The translations under genes and the position numbers were made by a program. Positions 44,543-53,543 of a stretch of 64,000 bases of DNA are shown here, one piece after another. Location: NCBI RefSeq assembly GCF_000419685.1, contig NZ_ATTM01000006.1:236581-300580 (forward strand), read 5' to 3'. Source of the DNA: Flavobacterium antarcticum DSM 19726 (GTDB taxonomy: Bacteria > Bacteroidota > Bacteroidia > Flavobacteriales > Flavobacteriaceae). The notes beneath the pieces are model-generated. The model saw only the letters and a program-made list of their open reading frames with translations, searched no databases and was not told the DNA's origin. Every line of letters begins with the position of its first letter. The first letter of the stretch is position 1.

Positions 44543-44841
44543 TACTAAACCTGTTTTGTAAACTATTGTTCTAGATAAAAGATTCTGTATTTTCATTTCT
44601 GAATTAATTTATTTAGGAATTACAGCATCATATTGAATTGTTACAGCTTCTTTACCGCGCAAATTGCAGCTGGATAAATACAAAATATTGAGTTTTTACT
44701 TCTTAAAAATTACAAAATAGATCATATTCCAGCCTAAAAAATTCAAAAGCTAAATTATTGTGTCACTTTTATCGTTTTTTTTCAGAATATCTTACCTCTA
44801 AAATGCTAAATAATTTATATTTGTTGAATATATAGTTATAA
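44543..44841. other. 299-bp gap with a putative promoter
   Basis: AT-rich, no gene. A -7 box TATATTTG (44816-44823) lies 18 bp before the next ATG, so the glycosyltransferase gene may have its own promoter. Confidence 0.45.
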
Positions 44842-45627
44842 ATGCATCCCCAACCCAGTACGAAAATATCGGTTTTGATCATTACTTTAAACGAGGAAAT
44901 TCATATGTATGAGTTGCTGAGCGACTTAGGTTTTGCTGATGAAGTTATTATCATTGATTCTTTCAGTACTGATCGAACAAAAGCCATTTCTGAATCTTTT
45001 GAAAATGTCCGGTTTTTAGAAAATAAATTTGAAAATTATACCACACAGCGAAATTTTGCCATCGATCAAGCTCGAAACAATTGGATTTTATTTATTGATG
45101 CCGACGAACGTTTGACTCCTTCGTTAAAAGCAGAAATTTTAGAAACGGTACAACGAGATGATGACGTTAGTGCGTATTTATTTTTTAGAAAATTCTACTT
45201 CAAGAATAAAGTTTTACGATTTAGTGGATGGCAAACAGATCGAATCTACCGCTTATTCAAAAAAGACAAATGCCGTTATACACACAGACGCTTGGTGCAT
45301 GAAAAGTTAGATGTAGACGGAAAGATTGCATATTTCAAAAACAGACTTGTTCACTATTCGTATGCTGATTACAATTCCTATAAAGGTAAAATGATCGCCT
45401 ATGGAAAATTGAAAGCCATGGAGAAATACCAAATTGGCTTCAAACCAACTGTTTTTCATACGTACGGACATTCTGCCTATAATTTTCTTTATCAATATCT
45501 AATTCGACTTGGGATTTTAGACGGCCGAAAAGGAATTATTATTTGTTACCTGAACGCGCTAAGTGTGAATGCACGATATACTGAGTTGAAACGATTGTAT
45601 CAAAAAAGCGACAGCAACGTGCAATAG
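44842..45627 (+). CDS. Glycosyltransferase family 2 (WaaE/KdtX-like)
   Basis: 261 residues. The N-terminal GT-A domain has ISVLIITLNEEIHMYELLSD, VIIIDSFSTDRTKAI and the acidic metal motif FIDADERLTPS, followed by a region typical of LPS core beta-glucosyltransferases of the WaaE group (SGWQTDRIYRLFKKDKCRY, then RLVHEKLDVDG). The C-terminal ~70 residues are helical and partly membrane-peripheral. It transfers a single sugar in LPS core or a surface glycan. Confidence 0.88.
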   Translation: MHPQPSTKISVLIITLNEEIHMYELLSDLGFADEVIIIDSFSTDRTKAISESFENVRFLENKFENYTTQRNFAIDQARNNWILFIDADERLTPSLKAEILETVQRDDDVSAYLFFRKFYFKNKVLRFSGWQTDRIYRLFKKDKCRYTHRRLVHEKLDVDGKIAYFKNRLVHYSYADYNSYKGKMIAYGKLKAMEKYQIGFKPTVFHTYGHSAYNFLYQYLIRLGILDGRKGIIICYLNALSVNARYTELKRLYQKSDSNVQ

Positions 45628-45794
45628 TGTTTTCTTTGCCGCCAAATGCTTCTAATTCTCCTACCTTATTTTCTGAAAATTAGAGTACAGAGTATTTTTT
45701 TTCTTCCCGAACTTACCACTATTGACTGCTAATTTCAAAGTTAAGTAACCATTTTCCCGGCAATTACTTCTACAATTAATATAGTGAATTTTAA

Positions 45795-45812
45795 AGATTT
45801 GAATTCAAATCT
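45795..45812. promoter_or_regulatory. Perfect 18-bp palindrome upstream of a glycosyltransferase gene
   Basis: AGATTTGAATTCAAATCT is a perfect palindrome; a half-site copy (ATTCAAAT, from 45818) follows 5 bases later. It lies 98-115 bp before the ATG at 45910, upstream of a -7 box TATATTTG at 45876-45883. It may be a regulator's operator. The other ~280 bp of the gap hold nothing recognisable. Confidence 0.5.
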
Positions 45813-45909
45813 ATGGATTCAAATTTATTATTGTATTTATTAGTAAAGTACAAATAGACTCCTGTAATAATAAATTATATTTGCACACAAACTATTAATC
45901 ATTTTTCAA

Positions 45910-46863
45910 ATGAGAATCACACTTATTAGCTTTGACAATTGGGGATTTAACGAATGTGTTGCTGCACAATTAGCCGCGAATGGACACATCGTAAACCACA
46001 TCGATTTTCATAGTTTTAAGTATGAATATGCAAATTTTGGAACTAAAATCTACAATTTCTTCTATAAAATCGTAAGTGGAAGAAATCTAAAAAATATTTT
46101 TTACGGTTCTGAAATTATCAGAAAATTAGAAGAATTCGGCGAAAAACAGGATGTGATTTTGACTTTGAAAGGCGATTTTATAGATCCCAAATCGCTGTTA
46201 GCATTTAAAAAATATACCCAGAAATCAATTGGCTTTTTTAATGACAATGTAAAACGCTATCCAAAAATAAAAACCGTATTGCATTGTTTTGACGTCGTGT
46301 ATTCTTTTGAAAAAGAAGATTGTGCCAAGTTTAATCTGCCTTTTGCCACAAATTGGATTTACAACGAACAGAACGATATTCAGAAAATCGAATATAATGT
46401 TTTCAACATTACTTCAAAAGACAAGCGTTTGCCGTTGTTGGAAAAAATTGCAACTGCTTTGAAATCAAATGGGATTTCATATAAAATAATGGTTTTTGAC
46501 AAAAAAAGTAAAGTTCAGGAAAGCAATCTTACGTTTATTAAAACAAAATATTCGTTAGACAAAGTTTCACAACTCATTGCTAAATCGCAAACCCTTTTAG
46601 ACATTAATCGGCCAGGTCAAAGTGGATTGTCGTTTCGAATTTTTGAAAGTTTAGGATTAGAAAAAAAGTTGATTACTACGAATAAAGACGTTCGTAATTA
46701 TGATTTTTACAATCCAAAAAATATTTTAATCATTGACGAAACAAATCCGCAAATTTCGAAAGATTTTTTTGAAAGCGATTATGAAAAAATTCCCGAAAAT
46801 ATCTATTATAAATACACAATGGACGGTTGGATTGATCACGTAATTTTTGATAAAAAACACTAG
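45910..46863 (+). CDS. Putative glycosyltransferase of the envelope cluster
   Basis: 317 residues, likely GT-B-like. N-terminal MRITLISFDNWGFNECVAAQ is Rossmann-like; the C-terminal half contains AKSQTLLDINRPGQSGLSFRIFESLGLEKKLIT, where the RxFExLGxxK pattern resembles the donor-binding region of CgeB- and GT4-like enzymes. No membrane segment. I recognise the general type but not a specific activity. Capsule or LPS side-chain synthesis fits its neighbours. Confidence 0.65.
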   Translation: MRITLISFDNWGFNECVAAQLAANGHIVNHIDFHSFKYEYANFGTKIYNFFYKIVSGRNLKNIFYGSEIIRKLEEFGEKQDVILTLKGDFIDPKSLLAFKKYTQKSIGFFNDNVKRYPKIKTVLHCFDVVYSFEKEDCAKFNLPFATNWIYNEQNDIQKIEYNVFNITSKDKRLPLLEKIATALKSNGISYKIMVFDKKSKVQESNLTFIKTKYSLDKVSQLIAKSQTLLDINRPGQSGLSFRIFESLGLEKKLITTNKDVRNYDFYNPKNILIIDETNPQISKDFFESDYEKIPENIYYKYTMDGWIDHVIFDKKH

Positions 46864-46872
46864 ATTCGCATT

Positions 46873-48018
46873 ATGTCATTAGAAACCAATCTACCTTTTT
46901 TATTTATTATTCCTTTATTATTGGTGCTTTTTGCGACCGTATTCGTTACCAATAAAGTAATAAAACTAGAAATTTCAAGCGTTAAATATCCTGAAATTGA
47001 TGGCGTTCGTGGCTATCTTGCGTTTTTTGTTTTTCTGCACCACAGTTATATTTGGAATTATTTCCTCAAAACAAATATCTGGCAGGAACCCGATTCAAAT
47101 TTGTTCAATCATTTTGGTCAAACGAGTGTTGTGTTTTTCTTTATTATTACCGCATTTCTATTTGTAACCAAATTGATGGAGACCCGAAATAAGCCGTTTG
47201 ATTGGAACCGCTACATCATTTCCCGATTTTATAGAATGTTTCCTATGTACATCTTGTCGGTACTTGCCGTTTTCTTGATGGTCGCAATTTTTACAAAATT
47301 CATATTGCAGTCTTCTTTCTTAGAATTAATCAAAAATAGTGGGTCGTGGCTGTTTTTTAGTATTAATGGAACAAAAGACATCAATAATTTTGAAGACACA
47401 TTTCTGATGAATGCGGGAGTAACATGGACTTTGCCCTATGAATGGATGTTTTATTTCTTGCTTCCGTTTGTAGCTTTACTTTTTAAAATTAAAGTTCCCA
47501 CAAAAATACTTTTACTTTTTGGACTGGGATTTTTAGTTTTTGCTGTTATAAATCAGGCTTCCATTAGACATTTTCTACCTTTTCTAGGAGGCGGATTAGT
47601 GGTGTATTACATTCAAAGAAACAAACTTGCCATTGATTTTACAAAAAGTAAATTCACGCTTTTAGCAATTATTTTATTGATTATTGCAGTTGTTTTTTTT
47701 CACAGCGGTAGAAAACCAATTCCTGTTTTAATTTCTTCCCTTTTATTTTTATTTATTGCAAAAGGAAATTCATTTTTCGGTTTGTTTTCAAATACGCTTT
47801 CGCGAAAATTTGGGCAAATTACTTATAGTTTATACCTCATCCATGGAATTGTCCTGTTTATCATTTTTTACGGAATAATTGGTTTAGAAAATGCGAAAAA
47901 CTTGACACAAATGGAATATTGGTCTATCATTGCACTTTCAATTGTCCCAATTATTATAATTAGTCAGCTTACTTATTTGTATGTTGAAAAACCATTTATG
48001 AATATTTTAAAAAAATAA
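46873..48018 (+). CDS. Acyltransferase 3 (OafA/YrhL-type)
   Basis: 381 residues with ten or eleven membrane helices. The catalytic motif DGVRGYLAFFVFLHHSYIWN carries the conserved His, and RYIISRFYRMFPMYIL is the family's second landmark, with WTLPYEWMFYFLLP later. These enzymes O-acetylate or O-acylate surface sugars from a cytosolic acyl donor. It begins 10 bp after the previous gene and ends 13 bp before the next, so it belongs to the same transcript. Confidence 0.9.
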   Translation: MSLETNLPFLFIIPLLLVLFATVFVTNKVIKLEISSVKYPEIDGVRGYLAFFVFLHHSYIWNYFLKTNIWQEPDSNLFNHFGQTSVVFFFIITAFLFVTKLMETRNKPFDWNRYIISRFYRMFPMYILSVLAVFLMVAIFTKFILQSSFLELIKNSGSWLFFSINGTKDINNFEDTFLMNAGVTWTLPYEWMFYFLLPFVALLFKIKVPTKILLLFGLGFLVFAVINQASIRHFLPFLGGGLVVYYIQRNKLAIDFTKSKFTLLAIILLIIAVVFFHSGRKPIPVLISSLLFLFIAKGNSFFGLFSNTLSRKFGQITYSLYLIHGIVLFIIFYGIIGLENAKNLTQMEYWSIIALSIVPIIIISQLTYLYVEKPFMNILKK

Positions 48019-48030
48019 AGATTTTTACTA

Positions 48031-49881
48031 ATGGCTTTACCTCAAAAAAATAATGGTTTAGTTAAACAATTTTATATCGTTTTACTACTTAATTTTCTTG
48101 CAACACTTTTTATCGCTAAAAGGTATTTGTCGTTTTTAGAAGACACGGATGGTTTTTTAACCAAGATCTATCTTGTGTTAGCAACGACCAGTCATTTTTT
48201 AATCATCAGCACTTTACCCTTTTTACTTACATTGTTACTCTATTTCTGTTGTAAGAAAAAATATCTCAGTATCGTTTTCAATATTTTATTTTCGGTATTG
48301 GGGTTACTTTATATCCAGATCGACACAATTGTTTTTGGTCAATTTCGCTATCATATTTCACCGATGGTTTTAAAAATGGCCTTTGGAACAAGAGCTTCTG
48401 ATATCTTTCAATTTTCAACGCAAAACATACTGATGGCGATTGCTTTTGTTATTGGCTTGGTAACGCTTCAATTGCTATTTCATTTTACGGCTGGAAAAAT
48501 TCAATCGAAAAATTATAATTTAAGAATAAAACAGAGTGTGCTTTTATTTTTAATGTTCACCCTTTTTAGTAACAGTATTTATGCGTGGTCAGATGCCAAT
48601 TATTACGGATCTATAACACAAACAAAGGAAGTGTTTCCGGTCTACTTTCCGCTAACGGCCGATAGTTTGCTGCTTAAATTAGGTCTTGTCGACTTAGAAC
48701 GATCGAAAAACAAATCAGTCGCTACCGAAAATACGAGTAACACGATTGCCTATCCGTCTCAACCGATCCGAAGCGATAACCCAGTTCAAAAAAACATTAT
48801 CTACATTGTCATCGACACATGGCGTTGGGATTGTATGACGGCAGAAATTACACCTAATATTTACGCGTTCGCCAAGAAATCGATTGTTTTTGACAACCAC
48901 ATGAGTGGATCCAACATGACTACAGGCGGTATTTTTTCACTTTTTTACGGAATTCCTGCGACTTATTTCCAAAATTTTACCACGCAACAAATAGCACCTG
49001 TTTTGATGAATGAGTTGCAAAAGCAAAAATATCAGTTTCATGTTTTTGCAAGTTCAACGCTGGAAAACCCACCTTTTAACAGAAATGTATTTGCTAATAT
49101 CAGTACGATACCTTTATTTACCGAAGGCAATTCACCAGACGAACGCGATTTAAAAATCAATGAGCTATTTACCGCGGCTATTTCAAAGCAAGATAAAAAG
49201 CAACCTTTTTTTAGTTTCCTTTTTTACGATTCTGCACATGGGTTTGACTATCCTGAGAATTACAAAAAGCCATTTTCACCTGATTTAGACCAAGTAAATT
49301 ATTTAGATCTTGACGACGATTATGATCCCAAATTACTTATCAATCGGTACAAAAATGCCCTGCATTACGTGGACAGTTTAATTGGCAAAACCTTAAAAGA
49401 ACTAGAAGATAAAAAACTATTAGACAATTCAATAATTGTCATTACCAGCGATCACGGGCAAGAATTTAATGATTTAGAGAAAGGATATTGGCAACATGGA
49501 GGAAATTTTTCGGATTATCAAGTAAAAGTTCCCATGCTGATTTTTGATGGATCGAAAAAGCCGCGTGTTGAGAAGAGATTGACGTTGCATTATGATGTTG
49601 CACCAACGATTCTATCGAACTACTTAGGCGTTAAAAATAAGATGGACGACTATAGTTTTGGTACGGATTTATTCACTGTTCAAAAAGACAGAAAGTACTT
49701 TATATGTGGCTACAACCAAAAGTTTTCTATCATTCAGTCCACTAAAATCACGAATGTTTCGGCTTCTGGAACTTTAAATGCAACGGATAAAAAACTGAAC
49801 AAATTGGAGGACGAACAAATAGATTATAATATCGTTTTAAACGGAATACAGTCGGTCAATAAGTTTTACAAAAAAAAATAA
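48031..49881 (+). CDS. Membrane sulfatase-fold hydrolase/transferase
   Basis: 616 residues. Five membrane helices fill ~1-190, then an alkaline-phosphatase-type domain starts at YIVIDTWRWDCMTAEITPN, with the likely nucleophile Thr in SGSNMTTGGIFSLFYG and the metal pair in ITSDHGQEFND. The layout is close to YejM/PbgA-type and DUF3413-containing sulfatases of Gram-negatives, but catalytic residues are kept, so it is probably an active phospho- or sulfo-transfer enzyme. It is the last gene of the cluster before tsaC, with a 3-bp gap. Confidence 0.82.
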   Translation: MALPQKNNGLVKQFYIVLLLNFLATLFIAKRYLSFLEDTDGFLTKIYLVLATTSHFLIISTLPFLLTLLLYFCCKKKYLSIVFNILFSVLGLLYIQIDTIVFGQFRYHISPMVLKMAFGTRASDIFQFSTQNILMAIAFVIGLVTLQLLFHFTAGKIQSKNYNLRIKQSVLLFLMFTLFSNSIYAWSDANYYGSITQTKEVFPVYFPLTADSLLLKLGLVDLERSKNKSVATENTSNTIAYPSQPIRSDNPVQKNIIYIVIDTWRWDCMTAEITPNIYAFAKKSIVFDNHMSGSNMTTGGIFSLFYGIPATYFQNFTTQQIAPVLMNELQKQKYQFHVFASSTLENPPFNRNVFANISTIPLFTEGNSPDERDLKINELFTAAISKQDKKQPFFSFLFYDSAHGFDYPENYKKPFSPDLDQVNYLDLDDDYDPKLLINRYKNALHYVDSLIGKTLKELEDKKLLDNSIIVITSDHGQEFNDLEKGYWQHGGNFSDYQVKVPMLIFDGSKKPRVEKRLTLHYDVAPTILSNYLGVKNKMDDYSFGTDLFTVQKDRKYFICGYNQKFSIIQSTKITNVSASGTLNATDKKLNKLEDEQIDYNIVLNGIQSVNKFYKKK

Positions 49882-49884
49882 ATT

Positions 49885-50451
49885 ATGGATATAAATACGG
49901 AAATTCACAATGCATTTGAAATCATAAAAGAAGGTGGAATCATTCTCTATCCTACTGATACCGTTTGGGGAATTGGTTGCGACGCCACCAATCCAGAAGC
50001 TGTAGCAAAAATTTATGCACTAAAAAAACGTGCAGAAAGTCAAAGCATGATTGTTTTGATGAACGGAGATCGAATGTTGCACCATGTTTTCAGAGAAATT
50101 CCCGATGTCGCATGGGAAATTATGGATTGTGCCGAAAAGCCAACAACGCTAATATTAGACAATCCTTTAAATGTTGCCGCCAACCTGATTTCTGCTGATA
50201 AGAGTTTAGGAGTAAGAGTGGTACAAGATCCTTTTTGTTTTAAATTATTAGAACGCATGAAAAAACCATTGGTTTCTACATCAGCAAATATTTCCGGTCA
50301 GCCAACACCTAAAAGTTTCAAAGAAATTAGTCCTGAAATTATAAAAGGCGTCGACTATGTTGTAAATTTGCACCACGAAAAAATCGCAGGAAATCCATCG
50401 TCAATCATTAAATTGACTAATGATTTGCAGGTAAAAATCATCAGAAAGTAA
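49885..50451 (+). CDS. L-threonylcarbamoyladenylate synthase (TsaC/Sua5/YrdC)
   Basis: 188 residues, one YrdC domain. Motifs GIILYPTDTVWGIGCDA, YALKKRAESQSMIVLM and VSTSANISGQPTPKSF cover the ATP, threonine and bicarbonate sites. It begins tRNA t6A37 synthesis. It lacks the Sua5 C-terminal domain, like E. coli TsaC. It lies just after the envelope cluster (3 bp) and is followed directly by the inverted-repeat cassette. Confidence 0.9.
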   Translation: MDINTEIHNAFEIIKEGGIILYPTDTVWGIGCDATNPEAVAKIYALKKRAESQSMIVLMNGDRMLHHVFREIPDVAWEIMDCAEKPTTLILDNPLNVAANLISADKSLGVRVVQDPFCFKLLERMKKPLVSTSANISGQPTPKSFKEISPEIIKGVDYVVNLHHEKIAGNPSSIIKLTNDLQVKIIRK

Positions 50452-50452
50452 G

Positions 50453-50905
50453 TTTAACCGCAAATTCGCAACTTGTTTTATGACGGAAAATCATTATTTG
50501 TATAAGGGTGAAAGTTATGAAATAGTTGGTTTACTATTTGAAGTTCATAAAACTTCGGTAAAGGATTTTCTGAAATCGTTTAAAAAAATATGCTTCGATA
50601 AGAGTTTAATGCACTGAAATACGATTTAAAAAGGAAAAATGGAATTTGCTTTTCGTTTTAAGTAAAGAGAATTAAGTGATACGTTTTCTACTGATTTTGC
50701 AGTTTTTAATAAAACAATATTCAAAATAAAGTCGTAAACAACTATTTATGAAGCACATGTTGCACAAGAAATAAATGATTTAAAAATTTCTAAATTGAAG
50801 TCAGCGATTATTGTAAATTTCAACACTAATTTGCTACAATACAAAAGAATAGTTACATAAAAAATTCGTGAATTCGTAGCGAAAATCTACCGATTTACGG
50901 TTAAA
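50453..50905. mobile_element. Inverted-repeat-bounded cassette with decayed GxxExxY gene
   Basis: The left end TTTAACCGCAAATTCG (50453-50468) and the right end, read on the minus strand, TTTAACCGTAAATCG (50905-50891) differ by one substitution and one inserted T. Together they bound 453 bp that fill almost all of the space between tsaC and cca. Next inside the right end comes TTCGTGAATTCGTAGCGAAAA, similar to a dispersed Bacteroidetes intergenic motif. No target duplication was seen. Calling it mobile is inference from the terminal repeats and the cargo. Confidence 0.6.
50480..50860 (+). pseudogene. GxxExxY-family protein, multiply disrupted
   Basis: Starting at 50480 the frame reads MTENHYLYKGESYEIVGLLF, then EVHK, matching the start of GxxExxY proteins. 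The next conserved part, NFGKGFSEIV, is in another frame, with TAA in place of the expected Tyr codon, and more stops follow. A central portion (KYDLKRKNGICFS) and the C-terminal part LKSAIIVNFNTNLLQYKRIV, ending at TAA 50858-50860, are still recognisable. GxxExxY proteins have a PD-(D/E)XK nuclease-like fold and unknown role. At least two frameshifts and several stops are present. Confidence 0.8.
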
Positions 50906-50909
50906 TAAT

Positions 50910-52325
50910 ATGAATTACAGTAAAGATTTACAAAATCCAATTTTTGATGTTATTGCAAAAGCCTCCGAACAACTAAATGTGGAGAGTTATGTAATTGGTG
51001 GCTTCGTTCGTGATTTACTTTTGAACCGAACTGCCAAAAAAGACATTGATATCGTTGCCGTAGGAAGTGGAATTGAGTTGGCATTGAAAGTTTCAGAACT
51101 CCTTCCAAAAAATCCAAAAGTACAAGTTTTTAAAAATTACGGAACAGCCATGTTGCGTTTTGAAGATACGGATATTGAATTTGTTGGCGCTCGAAAAGAA
51201 TCCTATAATTTTGACAGTCGGAAACCATTAGTGGAAAACGGCACTTTAGAAGACGACCAAAACCGACGGGATTTTACGATCAACGCTTTGGCTTTGTCAT
51301 TGAACAAAACTAATTTCGGAGCATTATTAGATCCGTTTAATGGATTGGTTGATTTGGAGCAAAAAACAATTAAAACACCTTTGAATCCGGATGTCACGTA
51401 TTCGGATGATCCTTTGCGAATGATGCGAGGAATTCGTTTTGCATCGCAATTAGATTTTGAAATAGCAGCCGAATCCTTTGCCTCAATTACTAACAACAAG
51501 GATCGAATTTCAATTATTTCAGGTGAAAGAATCGTGGAAGAATTGAATAAAATTCTGATGACGGACAAACCTTCTACTGGATTTTTATTGCTTTATAAAT
51601 CAGGATTACTTGATTACATTTTACCGGAATTGACGGATTTAAATCAAGTTGAAGAAATTGAAGGCCACACCCATAAAAATAATTTCTACCATACCTTAGA
51701 GGTTGTCGATAATATCGCTCCAAACACGAATGACGTTTGGCTTCGTTGGGCAGCTTTATTACACGACATTGGAAAAGCACCCACAAAGCGCTTTACTAAA
51801 AAACAAGGATGGACGTTTCACGGACATGAATTTTTAGGCGGAAAAATGGTAAAGAAAATCTTCGAAAGGCTTCACATGCCGTTGAATCAGAAGATGAAAT
51901 TCGTACAAAAAATGGTGATCATGAGTTCGCGTCCCATCGTTTTGGCACAAGATGAAGTCACAGATTCTGCCGTACGACGTTTGGTTTTTGATGCAGGCGA
52001 AGAAGTGGACGATTTAATGACTTTGTGCGAAGCAGATATAACTACTAAAAACCCATCGAAATTTAAAAAATACCACAATAATTTCAACCTCGTTCGGCAG
52101 AAAATTATTGAAGTAGAAGAACGCGATCACGTACGTCAGTTTCAGCCACCAATTTCCGGAGAACAAATTATGGAGTTATTTAATTTGAAACCGGGACGAG
52201 AAATTGGAACGTTAAAGGAATCGGTGAAAGAAGCAATTTTAGAAGGACACATTCCCAATGAATATGAAGCAGCATTAGAATTTGTGACCAAAAAAGCGTT
52301 GAAAATGGGTTTAAATAAAGATTAA
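50910..52325 (+). CDS. cca: CCA-adding/poly(A) polymerase-type tRNA nucleotidyltransferase with HD domain
   Basis: 471 residues. The nucleotidyltransferase head holds GGFVRDLLLNRTAKKDIDIV (residues 33-52, with the DxD metal pair) and DDQNRRDFTINALAL; the RNA-binding body contains YSDDPLRMMRGIRFASQLDF. An HD domain follows with H285-D286 in LLHDIGKAP. It repairs or adds tRNA CCA ends. Its ATG lies 5 bp past the right end of the inverted-repeat cassette, so its promoter is within or across that element. Confidence 0.9.
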   Translation: MNYSKDLQNPIFDVIAKASEQLNVESYVIGGFVRDLLLNRTAKKDIDIVAVGSGIELALKVSELLPKNPKVQVFKNYGTAMLRFEDTDIEFVGARKESYNFDSRKPLVENGTLEDDQNRRDFTINALALSLNKTNFGALLDPFNGLVDLEQKTIKTPLNPDVTYSDDPLRMMRGIRFASQLDFEIAAESFASITNNKDRISIISGERIVEELNKILMTDKPSTGFLLLYKSGLLDYILPELTDLNQVEEIEGHTHKNNFYHTLEVVDNIAPNTNDVWLRWAALLHDIGKAPTKRFTKKQGWTFHGHEFLGGKMVKKIFERLHMPLNQKMKFVQKMVIMSSRPIVLAQDEVTDSAVRRLVFDAGEEVDDLMTLCEADITTKNPSKFKKYHNNFNLVRQKIIEVEERDHVRQFQPPISGEQIMELFNLKPGREIGTLKESVKEAILEGHIPNEYEAALEFVTKKALKMGLNKD

Positions 52326-52338
52326 CGAATGTTTTTTC

Positions 52339-52366
52339 TTGCACTTGTTTAGAGTGTGTATTTTTG
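52339..52366 (+). promoter_or_regulatory. Bacteroidetes-type promoter for ctaA
   Basis: TTG (52339-52341), a 17-bp spacer and TATTTTTG (52359-52366), 81 bp before the ATG. Confidence 0.5.
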
Positions 52367-52447
52367 CATTGGCAAAAAATAAATTTAAGATTTTGATCGT
52401 TGAAATTGCTGTATAAAATTGCAGCAAAACTTTTCAATTAAATAAAA

Positions 52448-53467
52448 ATGAAAAAAGATAAATCAGTCATTATTTGGCTACTTTCAGGTTGTTTATTGTT
52501 GTTTATTATGGTCGTCGTAGGCGGAATTACTAGACTGACCAATTCAGGCCTTTCCATGACCGACTGGCATTTAGTGACCGATACGTTTCCACCGCTGACT
52601 GAAGAAAGTTGGCAACATGCATTTGACGAATACAAGAAATTTCCGGAATATCAGAAAATCAATATTCACAATGATTTCACACTTGACGATTACCAATTTA
52701 TATATTTCTGGGAATGGTTCCACCGTTTTATTGGAAGAATAATAGGTTTGGTTTTTATCATTCCATTTGCTTACTTTTTAATCCGTAAAAGATTAGATAC
52801 TGCTACAATTAAAAAGTGTGTCGTTCTTTTATTAATGGGTGCTTTCCAAGGATTCCTTGGCTGGTTCATGGTGAAGAGTGGCTTGATAGACAATCCAGAT
52901 GTGAGTCATTTCCGACTTTCCTTGCATTTGACTTTTGCGTTTCTAACATTTGCATATACGCTGTGGGTAGCTTTAGATTTGATATATCCGGAACGCCAAA
53001 CTGTGTTTGTTTCGCTTAGAAATACGGCACGATTAGCGCTCGCTGTACTTATTCTTCAAATCATTTATGGTGGCTTCGTAGCAGGTTTAAATGCAGGATT
53101 AATTCACAACCATTGGCCAATGATGAGTGAAGGAAAATTCATGCATGAAACGGTTTTAATCGAGCAACCAACATTATTTTTAAATTTGGTCGAAGGAAAA
53201 AGCGGGGTACAATTTGTGCATCGAACCGTCGCTTACTTTGTAGTAGGTTTGATCTTGTTTTTATATTATAAGTCAAGAAAATTTGTATTGGTGACAAGTC
53301 AGAAGAGAGGTTTAAACACGCTACTACTATTTGTTTTTATGCAGTTTGCATTAGGTGTTTTTACGCTTTTAGAACACGTCCCTTTATGGTTGGGTTTAGC
53401 ACATCAAATCATGGCCTCTTTCCTACTTACCGCGATGGTTTATACATTGCATCGACTGAGTAAATAA
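52448..53467 (+). CDS. ctaA: Heme A synthase (COX15/CtaA family)
   Basis: 339 residues with eight membrane helices in two four-helix bundles. Signature motifs are GGITRLTNSGLSMTDWH, EWFHRFIGRIIGLVF, VSHFRLSLHLTFAF and, in the second half, QFVHRTVAYFVVGLILF and LGLAHQIMASFLL, each carrying a heme-ligating His. It oxidises heme O to heme A for aa3-type oxidase, so the organism respires with a heme-A cytochrome oxidase. No cox or ctaB gene is adjacent in the window. Confidence 0.93.
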   Translation: MKKDKSVIIWLLSGCLLLFIMVVVGGITRLTNSGLSMTDWHLVTDTFPPLTEESWQHAFDEYKKFPEYQKINIHNDFTLDDYQFIYFWEWFHRFIGRIIGLVFIIPFAYFLIRKRLDTATIKKCVVLLLMGAFQGFLGWFMVKSGLIDNPDVSHFRLSLHLTFAFLTFAYTLWVALDLIYPERQTVFVSLRNTARLALAVLILQIIYGGFVAGLNAGLIHNHWPMMSEGKFMHETVLIEQPTLFLNLVEGKSGVQFVHRTVAYFVVGLILFLYYKSRKFVLVTSQKRGLNTLLLFVFMQFALGVFTLLEHVPLWLGLAHQIMASFLLTAMVYTLHRLSK

Positions 53468-53484
53468 AATTTTTAAAAGCATAA

Positions 53485-53522
53485 AAAAAGCAGTTAACCT
53501 TTTGTGAAGTTAACTGCTTTTT
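53485..53522. terminator. Bidirectional intrinsic terminator
   Basis: AAAAAGCAGTTAAC (53485-53498) pairs with GTTAACTGCTTTTT (53509-53522), a 10-base loop. It lies between ctaA and the convergent DUF6029 gene. Confidence 0.85.
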
Positions 53523-53543
53523 CTGTTATAAACTTGTTCTGTT

